Shown here one piece after another: positions 27,746 through 37,714 of a stretch of DNA of 64,000 bases. The position numbers and the translations under genes were made by a program. The stretch covers positions 154,927-218,926 of the forward strand of contig NZ_NKJI01000011.1 in NCBI RefSeq assembly GCF_002277815.1, read 5' to 3'. The DNA is from Pseudomonas sp. ERMR1:02. GTDB taxonomy: Bacteria; Pseudomonadota; Gammaproteobacteria; Pseudomonadales; Pseudomonadaceae. How positions within the stretch are numbered: the stretch's first letter is position 1; every line of letters starts with the position of its first letter. Under the pieces are notes generated by a model. It was not told the DNA's origin. It ran no database searches and saw only the letters and a list, made by a program, of their open reading frames with translations.

Positions 27746-28567
27746 ATGAAAGCTTCCAATCTGGCAGCGGTGCCGGCACGGCCTCTGCACGTGCGCGAAA
27801 CGCCCTGCGGCGAGTTCATTCAACTGCGTGACGTGTACAAATCCTACGGCGAAAACCTGGTGGTGATGGACCACCTGGACCTGGATATGCGCGCCGATGA
27901 TCGACTGGTCATCATCGGTCCCAGCGGCAGCGGCAAAAGCTCCTTGCTGCGGGTGATGATGGGCCTCGAAAGCATTCAAGGCGGCACCATCCGCTTCCAG
28001 GGCAAGCCCTATATCGATGGCAATGCCCGGGGCAAAGGCAAGCCAATGGATTGCTCACTGCAAACCCAGGTGGGCATGGTGTTTCAGCACTACACCCTGT
28101 TTCCGCACCTGTCGGTGCTGGGCAACCTGATTCTGGCCCCGATGAAAGTGCATGGCCTGTCGAAAACCCAAGCAACCGAAAAAGCCAGGGCGTTGCTCGC
28201 CCGGTTGGGTCTGGAAAGCAAACTCAACGTTTACCCCAGCCAACTGTCAGGCGGCCAGAAACAACGCGTGGCCATTGCCCGGGCGCTGATGCTCGAACCC
28301 AAGTTGATGCTGTTCGACGAGGTCACCTCGGCGCTCGATCCGGAAATGGTCATCGAGGTGCAGAACGTGATGCTGCAACTGGCCGAGCAGAAGATGGCGA
28401 TGATCATCGTCACCCACGACATGCATTTCGCCCGGCATATCGCCACCCGCGTGGTGTTTTGCGCCAACGGCAAAGTGGTCGAGCAAGGCCATCCCGATCA
28501 GTTGTTCACCCAGCCCAGGGAACCGCGCACCCGCGAGTTTCTGGAAAAAGTGCTGCACCTGGATTGA
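27746..28567 (+). CDS. Polar amino acid ABC transporter ATP-binding protein
   Basis: The 273-residue ATPase has Walker A GPSGSGKS (58-65), a Q loop in GMVFQHY, signature LSGGQ (167-171), Walker B LMLFDE (187-192) and the switch histidine in IVTHDMHF. It powers the two membrane subunits encoded next. GGAGAATG precedes the start by a few bases. The 20-residue N-terminal extension before the usual F-I-Q-L-R-D-V start is unremarkable. It belongs to the GlnQ/HisP class, which fits an SBP family 3 partner. Confidence 0.92.
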   Translation: MKASNLAAVPARPLHVRETPCGEFIQLRDVYKSYGENLVVMDHLDLDMRADDRLVIIGPSGSGKSSLLRVMMGLESIQGGTIRFQGKPYIDGNARGKGKPMDCSLQTQVGMVFQHYTLFPHLSVLGNLILAPMKVHGLSKTQATEKARALLARLGLESKLNVYPSQLSGGQKQRVAIARALMLEPKLMLFDEVTSALDPEMVIEVQNVMLQLAEQKMAMIIVTHDMHFARHIATRVVFCANGKVVEQGHPDQLFTQPREPRTREFLEKVLHLD

Positions 28568-28606
28568 TGCAACTGGATTGATGCAACTGGATTTAGGAGC
28601 GCGATC

Positions 28607-29277
28607 ATGAATTATCAATTCGACTTCAACTTTCTCCAGGGCAACTTCGGTCTGTTGTGGGAGGGCCTGAAAGTCACGCTGCAATTGGCGCTGGTGTCGA
28701 ACATCGTCGGGCTGGTGCTGGGTTTTGGCCTGTGTCTGCTGACCTTGAGCCGCTGGTTTTTCCTGCGTTGGCCGGCACAGCTTTTCATTGAGTTTTTCCG
28801 CTGCACGCCAGTGCTGTTGCAGATCGTCTGGTTCTTCTATTGCGTGCCGATGCTCTTTGACGTGTTCATCGACCCGATCACCATGGGCGTGCTCGCCCTT
28901 GGGTTGAACTTGACAGCGTTCAACGCCGAAGCCTATCGGGCCGGCGTTCAGGCCGTGCCCCGTGAACACCTGGACGCCTGCGTCGCCCTGGGCCTGCGCC
29001 CCTGGCAGCGCACGCTCTACGTGATTCTTCCCCAGGCGTTGCGCAGTGCCGTGCCAGTGCTGATGACCAACGGTATCTCGATCCTGCAGCAGAGTGCCCT
29101 GGTGGCGATCGTGGCGGTGGGGACTTGATGTACGTCGGCAAAAGCATCGCCACCGAGGCTTACCGCCCGCTGGAAACCTACTCGCTGATCGCGCTCATCT
29201 ACTTCGCCCTGTCGCTGCCCATCGCTCAGTTTGTGCAGTGGCTGGAACGGCGTCAGGACGCGGCGCTCGCGCGCTGA
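28607..29277 (+). CDS. Amino acid ABC transporter permease 1 (frameshifted as sequenced)
   Basis: As sequenced the frame stops at 29128. Adding one G to the GGGG at 29119-29122 restores V-A-V-G-D-L-M-Y-V-G-K-S and the protein continues to 29277, giving 223 residues. It has about five membrane helices and the EAA-type loop EAYRAGVQAVPREHLDACVALG that docks on the ATPase. With permease 2 it forms the inner-membrane channel of the importer. Two short repeats of 'GATTGATGCAACTGGAT' type lie between the ATPase gene and this start. Confidence 0.88.
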
Positions 29278-29287
29278 GGAGACTGTC

Positions 29288-29953
29288 ATGAACCTTGATT
29301 TCACCGTGGTGCTTTCTTACTGGCAAGCCTTGCTGCAGGGGTTGGCGCTGACGCTGGCATTCACCGTCGGCTGCGCGATCCTGGGCAGTGTGTGCGGGTT
29401 CCTCCTGAGCCTGTTGCGCGCCAGCGGTCATCGCTGGTTAAGCGTGCCGGCCGGGCTGTATGTGGAACTGTTCCGCGGAACACCGTTGTTGATTCAGCTG
29501 TTCTGGGTGTTTTTCTGTTTCCCGGTGGTATTCGGCGTTGATATCCCGCCCTACCTGTCGGTGCTGCTGGCGCTGACTCTGTACATGACCGCAATCACCA
29601 GCGAGACCTTCCGTGGCGCGCTCAAATCCATTCCTGGCGAGCAACACGATGCGTGCGTCGCGCTGGGTCTGGCTTCGTGGAATAAAACGGTCTTCGTGGT
29701 GTTTCCCCAAGCCTTGCTGCGCGGCATTCCGCCACTGCTCTCCAACGTGGTTTCGCTGTTCAAGGAGAGCGCGCTGATTTCCTCGGTGGGCATCGCCGAC
29801 CTAATGTTCGTCGGCCAGAACATCTCCAACAGCACGGCCCGTCCGGTCGAGTTTCTCTCGGCAGTAGCTGTCATTTATTTCCTCGTGGCGTTCCCGCTGA
29901 CCCGTCTGGTCGGCGTGGTCGAGACGCGGATGCTGCGTCGTTATGCGTACTAA
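29288..29953 (+). CDS. Amino acid ABC transporter permease 2
   Basis: ATG 29288 lies ten bases after the end of permease 1, preceded by GAGGAGA. The 221-residue protein has five hydrophobic helices and the EAA loop ETFRGALKSIPGEQHDACVALG. It pairs with permease 1 to form the HisMQ-like membrane unit. Intact; the homologous G-I-A-D-L-M-F-V-G-Q-N segment here confirms how permease 1 should read through its frame break. Confidence 0.9.
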   Translation: MNLDFTVVLSYWQALLQGLALTLAFTVGCAILGSVCGFLLSLLRASGHRWLSVPAGLYVELFRGTPLLIQLFWVFFCFPVVFGVDIPPYLSVLLALTLYMTAITSETFRGALKSIPGEQHDACVALGLASWNKTVFVVFPQALLRGIPPLLSNVVSLFKESALISSVGIADLMFVGQNISNSTARPVEFLSAVAVIYFLVAFPLTRLVGVVETRMLRRYAY

Positions 29954-29990
29954 CCCCAACCCTCGTATCCAAATCCGTGGAGTGTCTGCA

Positions 29991-30872
29991 ATGACTCAAC
30001 TCAAAGGCATCCTGCCTGCTCTGGTCACACCGTTCGACAAGGCCGGCAAGGTCAATTACGACATGCTCTCCAATATCATCGAGTATCAACTCAAGGCAGG
30101 CGTCACAGGCTTCGTGCCGCTGGGTTCGACCGGTGAGTACTACGCGCTGACCAATGAAGAGCGTCGGCAGATTCTGGCCACCGTGCGTGAAGTGGTGGGT
30201 GACCGTGGTGTGCTGATTGCCGGTGCCAACGGCTCCTGCACCCGTGAGGTGATCGAGCAGGTCAAACAGACCCGCGATGCCGGCTATACCAACTTGCTGA
30301 TCGCGCCGCCGTACTACGCATTGCCGTCCCAGGAAGAGCTGATCGGTCACTACCAGGCCATTCTCGATGCCGCACCGGACATCAATGTGGTGTTGTACAA
30401 CTACCCGATACGCACCAACGTTGAAGTCGGCTTCGGCGTGCTGGAAGCGTTCAAGGACAACAAACGCGTGATTGCGATCAAGGAAAGCAGCGGCAACCTG
30501 CTGCGCGCCATCGAGATCGGCAACACCTACAAGGACAACTATCAGCTGTCTTGCGGCTCCGACGACCAGGCCCTCGACTTTTTCCTGTGGGGCGCGACCA
30601 GCTGGATCTGCGGTCCGGCCAACTGCCTGACCCAACAGGTCTGCGACTTCTACAGCAAATACACCACTGGCGACCAGGACGGTGCCCAGGCCATCGTGCG
30701 TTCGCTGTTCCCGGTATTGGCCGACATGGAATCAGGCAAATTCATTCAGAAGGTCAAGTACGGCTGTGAGTTGGCAGGTTTCGATGCCGGCAATGCACGG
30801 ATGCCGTTGCAACCGCTGACCACCGAGGAGAAGGCCGGTTTCCGCAAGGCTTTTGAACTGGCCATGCGCTGA
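29991..30872 (+). CDS. DHDPS-family lyase, probable 1-pyrroline-4-hydroxy-2-carboxylate deaminase
   Basis: The 293-residue TIM-barrel protein carries the family's Schiff-base lysine K164 in AIKESSG, the GSTGE loop (45-49) and the tyrosine in YNYPIRTN (Y137). In hydroxyproline clusters this family (LhpC/HypD type) removes ammonia from 1-pyrroline-4-hydroxy-2-carboxylate to give 2-oxoglutarate semialdehyde. The surrounding epimerase, oxidase and semialdehyde dehydrogenase genes support that role over lysine biosynthesis or sialic acid cleavage. Cytosolic and intact. Confidence 0.85.
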   Translation: MTQLKGILPALVTPFDKAGKVNYDMLSNIIEYQLKAGVTGFVPLGSTGEYYALTNEERRQILATVREVVGDRGVLIAGANGSCTREVIEQVKQTRDAGYTNLLIAPPYYALPSQEELIGHYQAILDAAPDINVVLYNYPIRTNVEVGFGVLEAFKDNKRVIAIKESSGNLLRAIEIGNTYKDNYQLSCGSDDQALDFFLWGATSWICGPANCLTQQVCDFYSKYTTGDQDGAQAIVRSLFPVLADMESGKFIQKVKYGCELAGFDAGNARMPLQPLTTEEKAGFRKAFELAMR

Positions 30873-30945
30873 TAAATGACTGCCTGATGGTGTCTGCCGC
30901 GCCGGTCGCCACGCAGGCCGGTGCGGCTCTACGGAGTGAGATGAG

Positions 30946-31989
30946 ATGACCCGACACGTATTCAACTGCATTGAAGGCCACACAGAGGGAATGCCTGTAC
31001 GCATGGTGATCGCCGGAGCCCCGCAGCTCAAAGGCACAACCATGAGCGAGCGGCGTGAACATTTCGTGGCGCAATACGACTGGATCCGCCGCACGTTGAT
31101 GCTCGAACCGCGAGGCCATTCGCACATGTCGGGCACGATCTTCTATCCGCCGATGCGCGAGGACAGTGACTTCAGTCTGTTGTTCATCGAAACCTCCGGT
31201 TGTCTACCGATGTGCGGGCATGCCACGTTGGGCTCAATAACCTTCGCGCTGGAGTCCGGGCTGATCGAGCCAAAAATACCGGGAACGGTGGTGGTGGATG
31301 TTCCGGCCGGGCAGATTCACGCCACTTACACCCGCAGCGGCGAAAAAATCAGTTCGGTGTGTTTCACCAACGTTCCGTCGTTCCTGTTGCACCGCGACCT
31401 GACCATCGACTTCCCGCCACTGGGGTCGTTGAAGGTCGACATTGCCTACGGCGGCAACTTTTATCCGATTATCGAAGTGCAACCCAACTATCCGGGTTGT
31501 GAGCATTTCAGCCCGCAGCAACTGCTGGAATGGGGGCGCGAAATACAGGATCTGATCAACCGGTCTGTGGAGGTGGTTCATCCGCAAAATCCGGCGATCA
31601 GAGGCGTCAACCACTGCATGTGGACAGGTTCGCCACTGTCGGACGAGTCTCAGGGAAGGGCGGTGGTCATTGCCGGTGCGAGTCTTATCGATCGCTCCCC
31701 CTGCGGCACCGGCAGCTCGGCCCGGGTCGCCCAGCGCTTTGCCCGCGGCTGGCTGGCCGCAGGCTCGGCCTATCGCCATGAAAGCCTCATTGGCAGTTTT
31801 TTCATCGGTCGTGTCGCACAGCAGCTTGAATTGGAGGACGGCCGCGCTGCGATTCGCCCCAGTATCGAAGGACGGGCGTGGATCACCGGGCGCGCGGAGT
31901 TTATTGTCGACGATACCCAACCCTGGTGGGACGGCTTCAGCCTGGAAGATTATGCCGCTCCAGCCTCAGCTCAAGAGACCTCCCTATGA
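30946..31989 (+). CDS. 4-hydroxyproline 2-epimerase (proline racemase family, Cys/Cys type)
   Basis: The 347-residue protein has both catalytic cysteines of the proline racemase family: C90 in LPMCGHAT and C253 in DRSPCGTGSS. With this Cys/Cys pair and this neighbourhood it should convert trans-4-hydroxy-L-proline to cis-4-hydroxy-D-proline, the first catabolic step, by proton abstraction and return. Its stop overlaps the start of the next gene by four bases (ATGA). Cytosolic and intact. Proline racemase activity is less likely given the pathway genes. Confidence 0.9.
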   Translation: MTRHVFNCIEGHTEGMPVRMVIAGAPQLKGTTMSERREHFVAQYDWIRRTLMLEPRGHSHMSGTIFYPPMREDSDFSLLFIETSGCLPMCGHATLGSITFALESGLIEPKIPGTVVVDVPAGQIHATYTRSGEKISSVCFTNVPSFLLHRDLTIDFPPLGSLKVDIAYGGNFYPIIEVQPNYPGCEHFSPQQLLEWGREIQDLINRSVEVVHPQNPAIRGVNHCMWTGSPLSDESQGRAVVIAGASLIDRSPCGTGSSARVAQRFARGWLAAGSAYRHESLIGSFFIGRVAQQLELEDGRAAIRPSIEGRAWITGRAEFIVDDTQPWWDGFSLEDYAAPASAQETSL

Positions 31990-33282
31990 CGCCTATGCAG
32001 TCCGTTGCACAAACACCTGCCCAGCTGGAAAAGGCTGTCGTGGTCGGCGGGGAATCGTTGGCGTCTGTTGTGCCCTTTATCTGCAACGGGAAGGTTATGC
32101 GGTCACTTTGGTCGACCCGGCTGCGGCGGGCGACAGCACTGCCAAGTGGAGTTGCGGGCAGATGGCGGTCGGCGAAGTCATTCCGCTGTCCAAACCTGGG
32201 ATTCTGAAAAAAATACCGGGTTGGCTGCTCGATCAGAAAGGGCCGCTGGCGCTCAGGCCCAGTGCCTTGCCAGGCATTCTGCCGTGGTTTCTGCGTTTTC
32301 TGGCCTGTGCCCGGCGCTCGAAGATCGCCGAGATTGCCCAGGACATGGCGACCCTCACGCATCATGTCTTCGAAGACTATGCGCCTTTGTTGGAGGCTTG
32401 CCCGGACAAGACGCTGATGGGCGAGCGGCCGATTATCGAGGTATTCGATACGCCTTCAGGCATCGAGCACGAACGTGATCATCTGGAGCTGCGCAAGGCG
32501 CTGGGTTTCAAGTCACAAGTGCTGGACGCCGGCGCAATTGCCGATCTTGAACCGTCGCTGTCCGGCAAATTCAGCCATGGCCTGTTGTTTTCGGATTGGC
32601 GCGCAGTCAGCGATACCAAAGGGTTTATCGCCGCACTGACCCAGAGCTTTATCGATCAGGGCGGGGTTCGGGTGCGTGGGCAGGTCAAACGTATCGACGA
32701 AGTGGCTGATCGTGCCAGCGGCGTCACGCTTGCCAACGGTGAACGCTTGGCCGCCGATCATGTGGTGATCGCGGCCGGGACGGGCTCTCGGCAGTTTTTC
32801 GAGCAACTCGGTGCCCAGGTTCCGCTGGCCGGGATTGCCGGTTATCAAGTGTTGCTGCCCAATCCGGGAGTGGAGATTCGTCACTCGGTGATCTATGCCG
32901 ATGGCGGCTTTTGCTTCAGCCCGATGACTCGTGGCCTGCAGATCGGTGGGACCATCGAGTTTGCAGGCCGAATGCCGAGCCCAACTTCAAGCGTGCCGAC
33001 ATCATTCTCGAGAAGGCCCGCAAGATCCTTCCCCGACTGCAACTGGACAACATCGAATACGGCGTCGGCTACCGTCCATTTCTGCCCGACACCAAACCCG
33101 TCATCGACCGTAGCGCCCGTTTGTCGAATGTGTTCCTGGCGTTCGGCCACGGCCAGCTCGGCCTGACCCTGGGCGCCACCACCGGACGCCTTATTACCGA
33201 CATGGTCGCCGGGCGCACACCCGCCCAAGACCTGAGCCCTTTTAACGCCAAGCGTTTTGCCCTTGTTGGAGGCCATGCATGA
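31986..33282 (+). CDS. FAD-dependent D-hydroxyproline oxidase/dehydrogenase (frameshifted as sequenced)
   Basis: Two breaks, at the GGGG of 32049-32052 and near 32970, are each healed by one added G. The result is a 432-residue DadA-like protein with an N-terminal A-V-V-V-G-G-G-I-V-G-V-C-C-A FAD motif, a T-A-K-W-S-C-G-Q-M segment and a late H-G-Q-L-G-L-T-L-G motif. It oxidises cis-4-hydroxy-D-proline to 1-pyrroline-4-hydroxy-2-carboxylate and passes electrons to the respiratory chain or oxygen. Its start and stop each overlap the neighbouring genes by four bases, so epimerase, oxidase and aldehyde dehydrogenase are translationally coupled. Confidence 0.87.
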
Positions 33283-34757
33283 AATCCCGTGACCAGCTCT
33301 ATATCGACGGCCAGTGGGTCCGCCCAAAGCATGGCGGCACTTTTGCCACGATTGATCCGGGCAACGAGTCGGTTATCACCCAGGTCGCTGCCGGTACTGC
33401 AGAAGATATTGATCTGGCGGTAAACGCCGCGCGCCGTGCGTTTGATGACGGTCCATGGCCGCAAATGACCGGCGCCGAGCGTGCGACGATTCTGCGGGCC
33501 ATCGCCAGCGGCATTCGCGAACGTCAGCAAGAGTTGGCCGAACTTGAAGTGCGGGACAACGGCAAACCCCTGCCTGAAGCCCTGTGGGACATCGGTGATA
33601 CGGCGGGCTGCTTTGATTTCTATGCCGACCTTGCCGCCGGCCTTGATGGTCATCGCGAGCAGAATATTTCGCTGGCCGACGAGCGTTTCAGTTCAATCGC
33701 TCGCAAAGAGCCGGTGGGTGTCGCCGGGGCGATCATCCCCTGGAATTTCCCGATGCTGATGGCCGCCTGGAAAGTCGCGCCGGCACTGGCCGCCGGCTGC
33801 TGCATGGTGCTCAAACCTCGGAGCTGACGCCGCTGACGGCGCTGGAACTGGCGGACATTGCCCATCAGGCCGGTTTGCCTGCCGGTGTGCTCAATGTCGT
33901 GACTGGCCTCGGTGCGGATGCAGGTGCACCCTGAGCGAGCACCCGGGTATCGACAAACTGGCGTTTACCGGCAGCGTTCCCACCGGCACGCGGATCATGC
34001 AAGCCGCGGCCCGGGATATCAAAAACGTCAGCCTGGAACTGGGCGGCAAGTCACCCTTCATCATCTTCGATGACAGCGATATCGAAGCGGCGGTCGAATG
34101 GATCATGTTCGGGATTTCTGGAATCAGGGCGAGGTGTGTTCGGCAACCTCAAGAGTGTTGGTGCAGCGGGATTTGTATGAGCCGCTGCTCAAGCGTCTGG
34201 TCGAACAGACCCAAAGCCTGAACATTGGTAACGGCATGCACGAAGGCGTATTGCTCGGACCTCTGGTCAGTCGCGGTCAATATGACAAGGTGCTGCAAGC
34301 CATCGCCCGTGGTCGGGAGGAGGGCGCCACGCTGCTCACCGGTGGCACGCGTCCGGCGAACTGCGACAAGGGTTATTTCCTGACGCCGGCGATCTTTGCC
34401 GATGTGCCAGAGGACAGCTGGATCTGGAACGAGGAGATCTTCGGGCCCGTGGTGTGCGTGCGCCCTTTCGACGATGAAGCCCAGGCATTGCGCAGTGCCA
34501 ACGACTCGCGCTTCGGCCTCGCCGCCGCTGTGATGTCGCGCGACCTGGTCAGAGCCGAACGCGTCGCTCGTCGCCTGCGCGCGGGTATCGTCTGGATCAA
34601 TTGCTCGCAACCGACCTTTACCGAAGCCCCCTGGGGTGGCTACAAACAAAGCGGTATAGGCCGTGAGCTGGGAGAGTGGGGCTTGAACAATTACCTGGAA
34701 ACCAAGCAGATCACCCGCTATGACAGTGAGCAGCCATGGGGCTGGTACATCAAGTAA
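33279..34757 (+). CDS. Aldehyde dehydrogenase, probable 2-oxoglutarate semialdehyde dehydrogenase (frameshifted as sequenced)
   Basis: Three one-base losses, near 33817, 33928 and 34115-34117 (T run), break the frame. Restoring them gives 493 residues, a normal ALDH length. The NAD fold is seen at PWNFPMLMAAWKVAPALAAG, the general base in LELGGKSP, and the nucleophile in NQGEVCSATSR; the C-terminal GIGRELGEWGLNNY segment is typical. In this pathway it oxidises 2-oxoglutarate semialdehyde to 2-oxoglutarate, feeding the TCA cycle. Cytosolic. It overlaps the preceding gene by four bases. Confidence 0.87.
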
Positions 34758-34768
34758 AGGAGCCTGCC

Positions 34769-35856
34769 ATGCGCTGGAAGAAAACGCTGCAAATGGCCGA
34801 TGTGCACTGCGAAGGCGAGATCGGCAAGGTCATCACCGGCGGGGTCATTGATATTCCCGGCAAGACCATGCTCGACAAGATGAACTACATCAACGAAGTC
34901 GACGATAGCCTGAGAAGGCTGGTGATTCTCGAGCCGCGCGGTTGCCTGCAAATGTCGGTGAACCTGCTGTTGCCACCGACCAGGCCCGAAGCACAGGCGG
35001 GATTTATCGTGCTACAGGCGGACAAGGCGCACCCGATGTCGGGCAGTAATTGCATCTGTGTGGTGACGGCCTTGCTGGAACTGGGCATGGTGCCGATGGA
35101 AGAGCCCATGACCACCGTGGTGCTGGATACGCCGGCCGGTCTGGTGACGGCTCGCGCTGTCTGCGAGGACGGGCGCTGCCAACGCGTGTCCCTGGATATG
35201 GTGCCGTCCTTTGTCGAACAGCTGGACGCGCCGATCCAGACTCCCGAGTTCGGTTTGATCAAGGCTGACATCGCTTTCGGCGGCGTTTACTACGCCTTGA
35301 TTGACGTTGACCAGGTCGGTTTGACCATCGCCCCCCAGAACGCACGAGCACTGGCAACGCAGGGTGTGCGCTTGAAAGGGCTGATCAACGAGCAAGTGAA
35401 CATCAGTCACCCGTTATTCAAGGAACTCAACGAGGTGGCCTATGTGATGTTCCGTCATCGACTCGACGCGAAGACATACCAGACCTGTACCACGCTACCT
35501 CCGGGACGGGTTGACCGCTCGCCCTGCGGACCGGCAGTTCAGCTAACCTTGCAACTCTCAGCGCCCGGGGCCTGGTGGATGTTGGTGACAAGCTCACCTC
35601 GCGATCCACCATCGGCGGCGAGTTCGCGGTCGAGTTGCTGGGCCTGACGGAAGTCGGTGGCAAACCGGCGGTGCTGCCGAGAATCACCGGGCGTGCCTGG
35701 ATATATGGGCTACACCAGATCGGCGTCGACCCGGATGATCCCCTGGCAGCAGGCTTCATGCTGAGCGATACCTGGGGTGAGGGTTTTAACTATTCCCGGG
35801 CCAGTGTTAAAGTTGCGGGCTGGTTGGATGACTGGCCTGCATCACTGAGAACATGA
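34769..35856 (+). CDS. Proline racemase family enzyme of Ser/Cys type (hydroxyproline epimerase or trans-3-hydroxyproline dehydratase; frameshifted as sequenced)
   Basis: A single lost A at 35530 (G-G-A-A-C-C read as GGACC) breaks the frame inside D-R-S-P-C-G-T-G-S-S. Restored, the protein has 362 residues. The first catalytic position carries serine instead of cysteine (H-P-M-S-G-S-N, S91), while the second cysteine (C253) remains. Family members with this Ser/Cys pair act as 4-hydroxyproline epimerases, trans-3-hydroxy-L-proline dehydratases, or both. A dehydratase would yield 1-pyrroline-2-carboxylate, but no reductase gene for that product is present here. It is the second racemase-family gene in the operon. 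Confidence 0.82.
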
Positions 35857-35860
35857 TCCT

Positions 35861-36549
35861 ATGAGCAAAGAAACGTCCGAAGTCGCCAGTGGTGCGAAAC
35901 GCCATGGCGGTCGCTATATCTACGAAGAACTGCGCAAGCAGATCCTGACGCTCAAGCTCAAGCCCGGCATGCCGCTGGACGAGGTGTCGCTGGCGGCGCA
36001 ATTCGGGCTTTCCCGCTCGCCGGTGCGTGATGCGCTGGCGCGTTTGATCAGTGAGGGGCTGGTCACCATCCTGCCTAACCGCACGACGTTGGTGACACCG
36101 TTCGAAATCGAAGAATTCCCCAACTACATTTCCGCTCTGGATCTGATTCAGCGCGCGGTGACCCGCCTGGCGGCACTGCAACGCACCGATGAAGACCTGC
36201 AGCGCATTCGCAACGCTGACGCGGCTTATCTGGAAGCGGTTGATAGCGGTGATTTCAGGCCATGTCCGAGGCCAACAAGGCCTTTCACATGGCGATTGCC
36301 GAGGCCGGGAAAAATCCGTACTTCATCAGTTACTACGAAAAACTGCTGGGAGAAGGCCAGCGCCTGTTGCATTTGCACTTCGACTACATCGTCAGCGCCG
36401 CCGCCAGGACCAATACCCGGCTAGGTCGCGACCACGATGAAATCGTCAATGCCATCGCGGCCGGTAAGCCTGACGAAGCCGAACAGGCTGCGCACGAGCA
36501 TACGATGCTGTTCCAGCGCCGTTTCCTGGCGTATTTGCAGCAAACCTGA
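35861..36549 (+). CDS. GntR family (FadR/FCD subgroup) regulator of the hydroxyproline cluster (frameshifted as sequenced)
   Basis: One lost C near 36256 breaks the frame; adding it gives 229 residues. The winged helix-turn-helix fills about residues 15-80 (YIYEELRKQILTLKLKPG, then FGLSRSPVRDALARL), and an all-helical FCD ligand domain follows, with metal-ligand-like histidines in FHMAIAEAG and the C-terminal AHEHTMLFQRRF. It begins four bases after the racemase-family gene, as the last gene of the operon. By position it probably represses the cluster and responds to a hydroxyproline or pathway intermediate. The operator was not identified. Confidence 0.85.
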
Positions 36550-36774
36550 CCGAAAAAATGTCGGTTGTTTAAGTGGCGCTAACGGTGAGATTGTCTGCTT
36601 TGCCCGCTATTCTCGGTTTCGAGTACAACAAGTGGCTGTTTTAAAAGAAAAAATATGGGCAATGGGGCTTCCCAGACGAAACAAAAGTTGATAAATTTCC
36701 GCGCATTCCAGCACAGGCCATTAAACAGGCTGTGAATCAGGAGTCGAGTGCCAGGCACTCATCGCAACATTTGC

Positions 36775-36849
36775 AGGGGCGTCGCCAAGCGGTAAGGCAG
36801 CAGGTTTTGATCCTGCCATGCGTTGGTTCGAATCCAGCCGCCCCTGCCA
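36775..36849 (+). tRNA. tRNA-Gln (TTG)
   Basis: A 75-nt cloverleaf with acceptor AGGGGCG/CGCCCCT, anticodon TTG between CAGGTT and ATCCTG, T-arm TTGGTTCGAATCCAG and an encoded CCA. The tract 36550-36774 before it holds no gene that I can see. Confidence 0.96.
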
Positions 36850-36857
36850 TCTTCAAG

Positions 36858-36891
36858 AAACGCCAGTCTCGATCGGGACTGGCGTTTTTTT
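36858..36891 (+). terminator. Rho-independent terminator after tRNA-Gln
   Basis: AAACGCCAGTC (36858-36868) pairs with GACTGGCGTTT (36877-36887) around an 8-nt loop, followed by a T run to 36891. A strong stem nine bases after the tRNA. Confidence 0.9.
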
Positions 36892-36944
36892 ATGCCCGCA
36901 GAGGTGGCCTGACAGCCTGCCTGATTTTGCGGGTACACCCAATC

Positions 36945-37117
36945 CCTTGTAGGAGCTGGCTTGCCAGCGAAGGCGGCCTGACAGCCTGCCTGATTTTTAG
37001 GAATGTACCTCGACGTTGCAGGAGCAATGCTTGCTCGCGATGGACGTCCAGACAACGCAATCATTCAGACAGCACGCGTTATCGTTGGCGCCCATCGCGA
37101 GCAAGCTCGCTCCTACC
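36945..37117. repeat. Cluster of REP elements of both families
   Basis: A single 'TGTAGGAGCTGGCTTGCCAGCGAAGGCGG' unit is followed by an inverted pair of the 'GAGCGAGC' family ending TCGCGAGCAAGCTCGCTCCTA. The 22-bp phrase GCCTGACAGCCTGCCTGATT occurs twice (36905 and 36967). The last unit runs into the ohrR stop codon. Confidence 0.8.
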
Positions 37118-37567
37118 GGGTATTCGTCATCCGAATAAGGTTGTTGCGCAGCGCCACGACGGCCTTTTGCATGTTCACAAAGTCATCAGGGTCAAGGCCG
37201 GTTTGCGGGAAGCCATCTTCCGTCAGGCCTTCGCGCAGTTTTCGACCTTCCTTCGTCAGGCTGATGCGCACCTGGCGTTCGTCTGCCGGGTCGCGCTGGC
37301 GCATCAGATAGCCCATAGCCTCGAGTTTTTCAGGATCGGCGTCAGGGTGTTGGATTCCAGAAACAGCTTTTCACCGAGGCTGCCAACGGTCTGGTTGTCT
37401 TCCTCCCACAGTGCAACGAGGGTGATGTATTGCGTATAGGTCAGGCCGAGCCGTTCGAGCATTGGCTTGTAGGCCTTGCCGAACGCCAGGTTGGTGGAAT
37501 AGACCGCAAAACACAGGAAGTCGGAGAGCTTTAGATCCAGGGCGGATGGCTTGTCGGTGGTTTTCAT
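37113..37567 (-). CDS. ohrR: OhrR-type MarR family peroxide-sensing regulator (frameshifted as sequenced)
   Basis: A lost A in the A5 run (37326-37330) splits the gene; restored it encodes 151 residues from ATG 37567. The redox cysteine C19 sits in L-S-D-F-L-C-F-A-V-Y-S, the OhrR hallmark, and the winged helix includes LTYTQYITLVALWEED and the wing RQRDPADERQVRISLT. OhrR represses ohr until organic hydroperoxide oxidises this cysteine. Two ohr genes lie directly upstream on the same strand. The TAG stop is supplied by a REP element. Confidence 0.88.
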
Positions 37568-37608
37568 GGACGTTCTCTTTGGCCAATCTTGCGAGACTGG
37601 AACTATAC

Positions 37609-37620
37609 GTCGGATGCGAT
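37609..37620. promoter_or_regulatory. Candidate OhrR operator upstream of ohrR
   Basis: GTCGGATGCGAT, read on the minus strand as ATCGCATCCGAC, lies 42 bp before the ohrR start. The same core occurs before both ohr genes. Confidence 0.5.
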
Positions 37621-37714
37621 GGTATCGGAAGAGCTCGAATCCCTGGTTCAAGCCATGTAAAGACCGACAGCCGGTTCGCCGGGGAAATCCCTGGCGAACC
37701 GGCCGTGGGGCGAG

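Noticed and set aside
29102..29140. Programmed frameshift in the permease gene
   Set aside because: There is no slippery heptamer or conserved stimulatory structure, and the same one-base loss pattern affects unrelated genes across the window.
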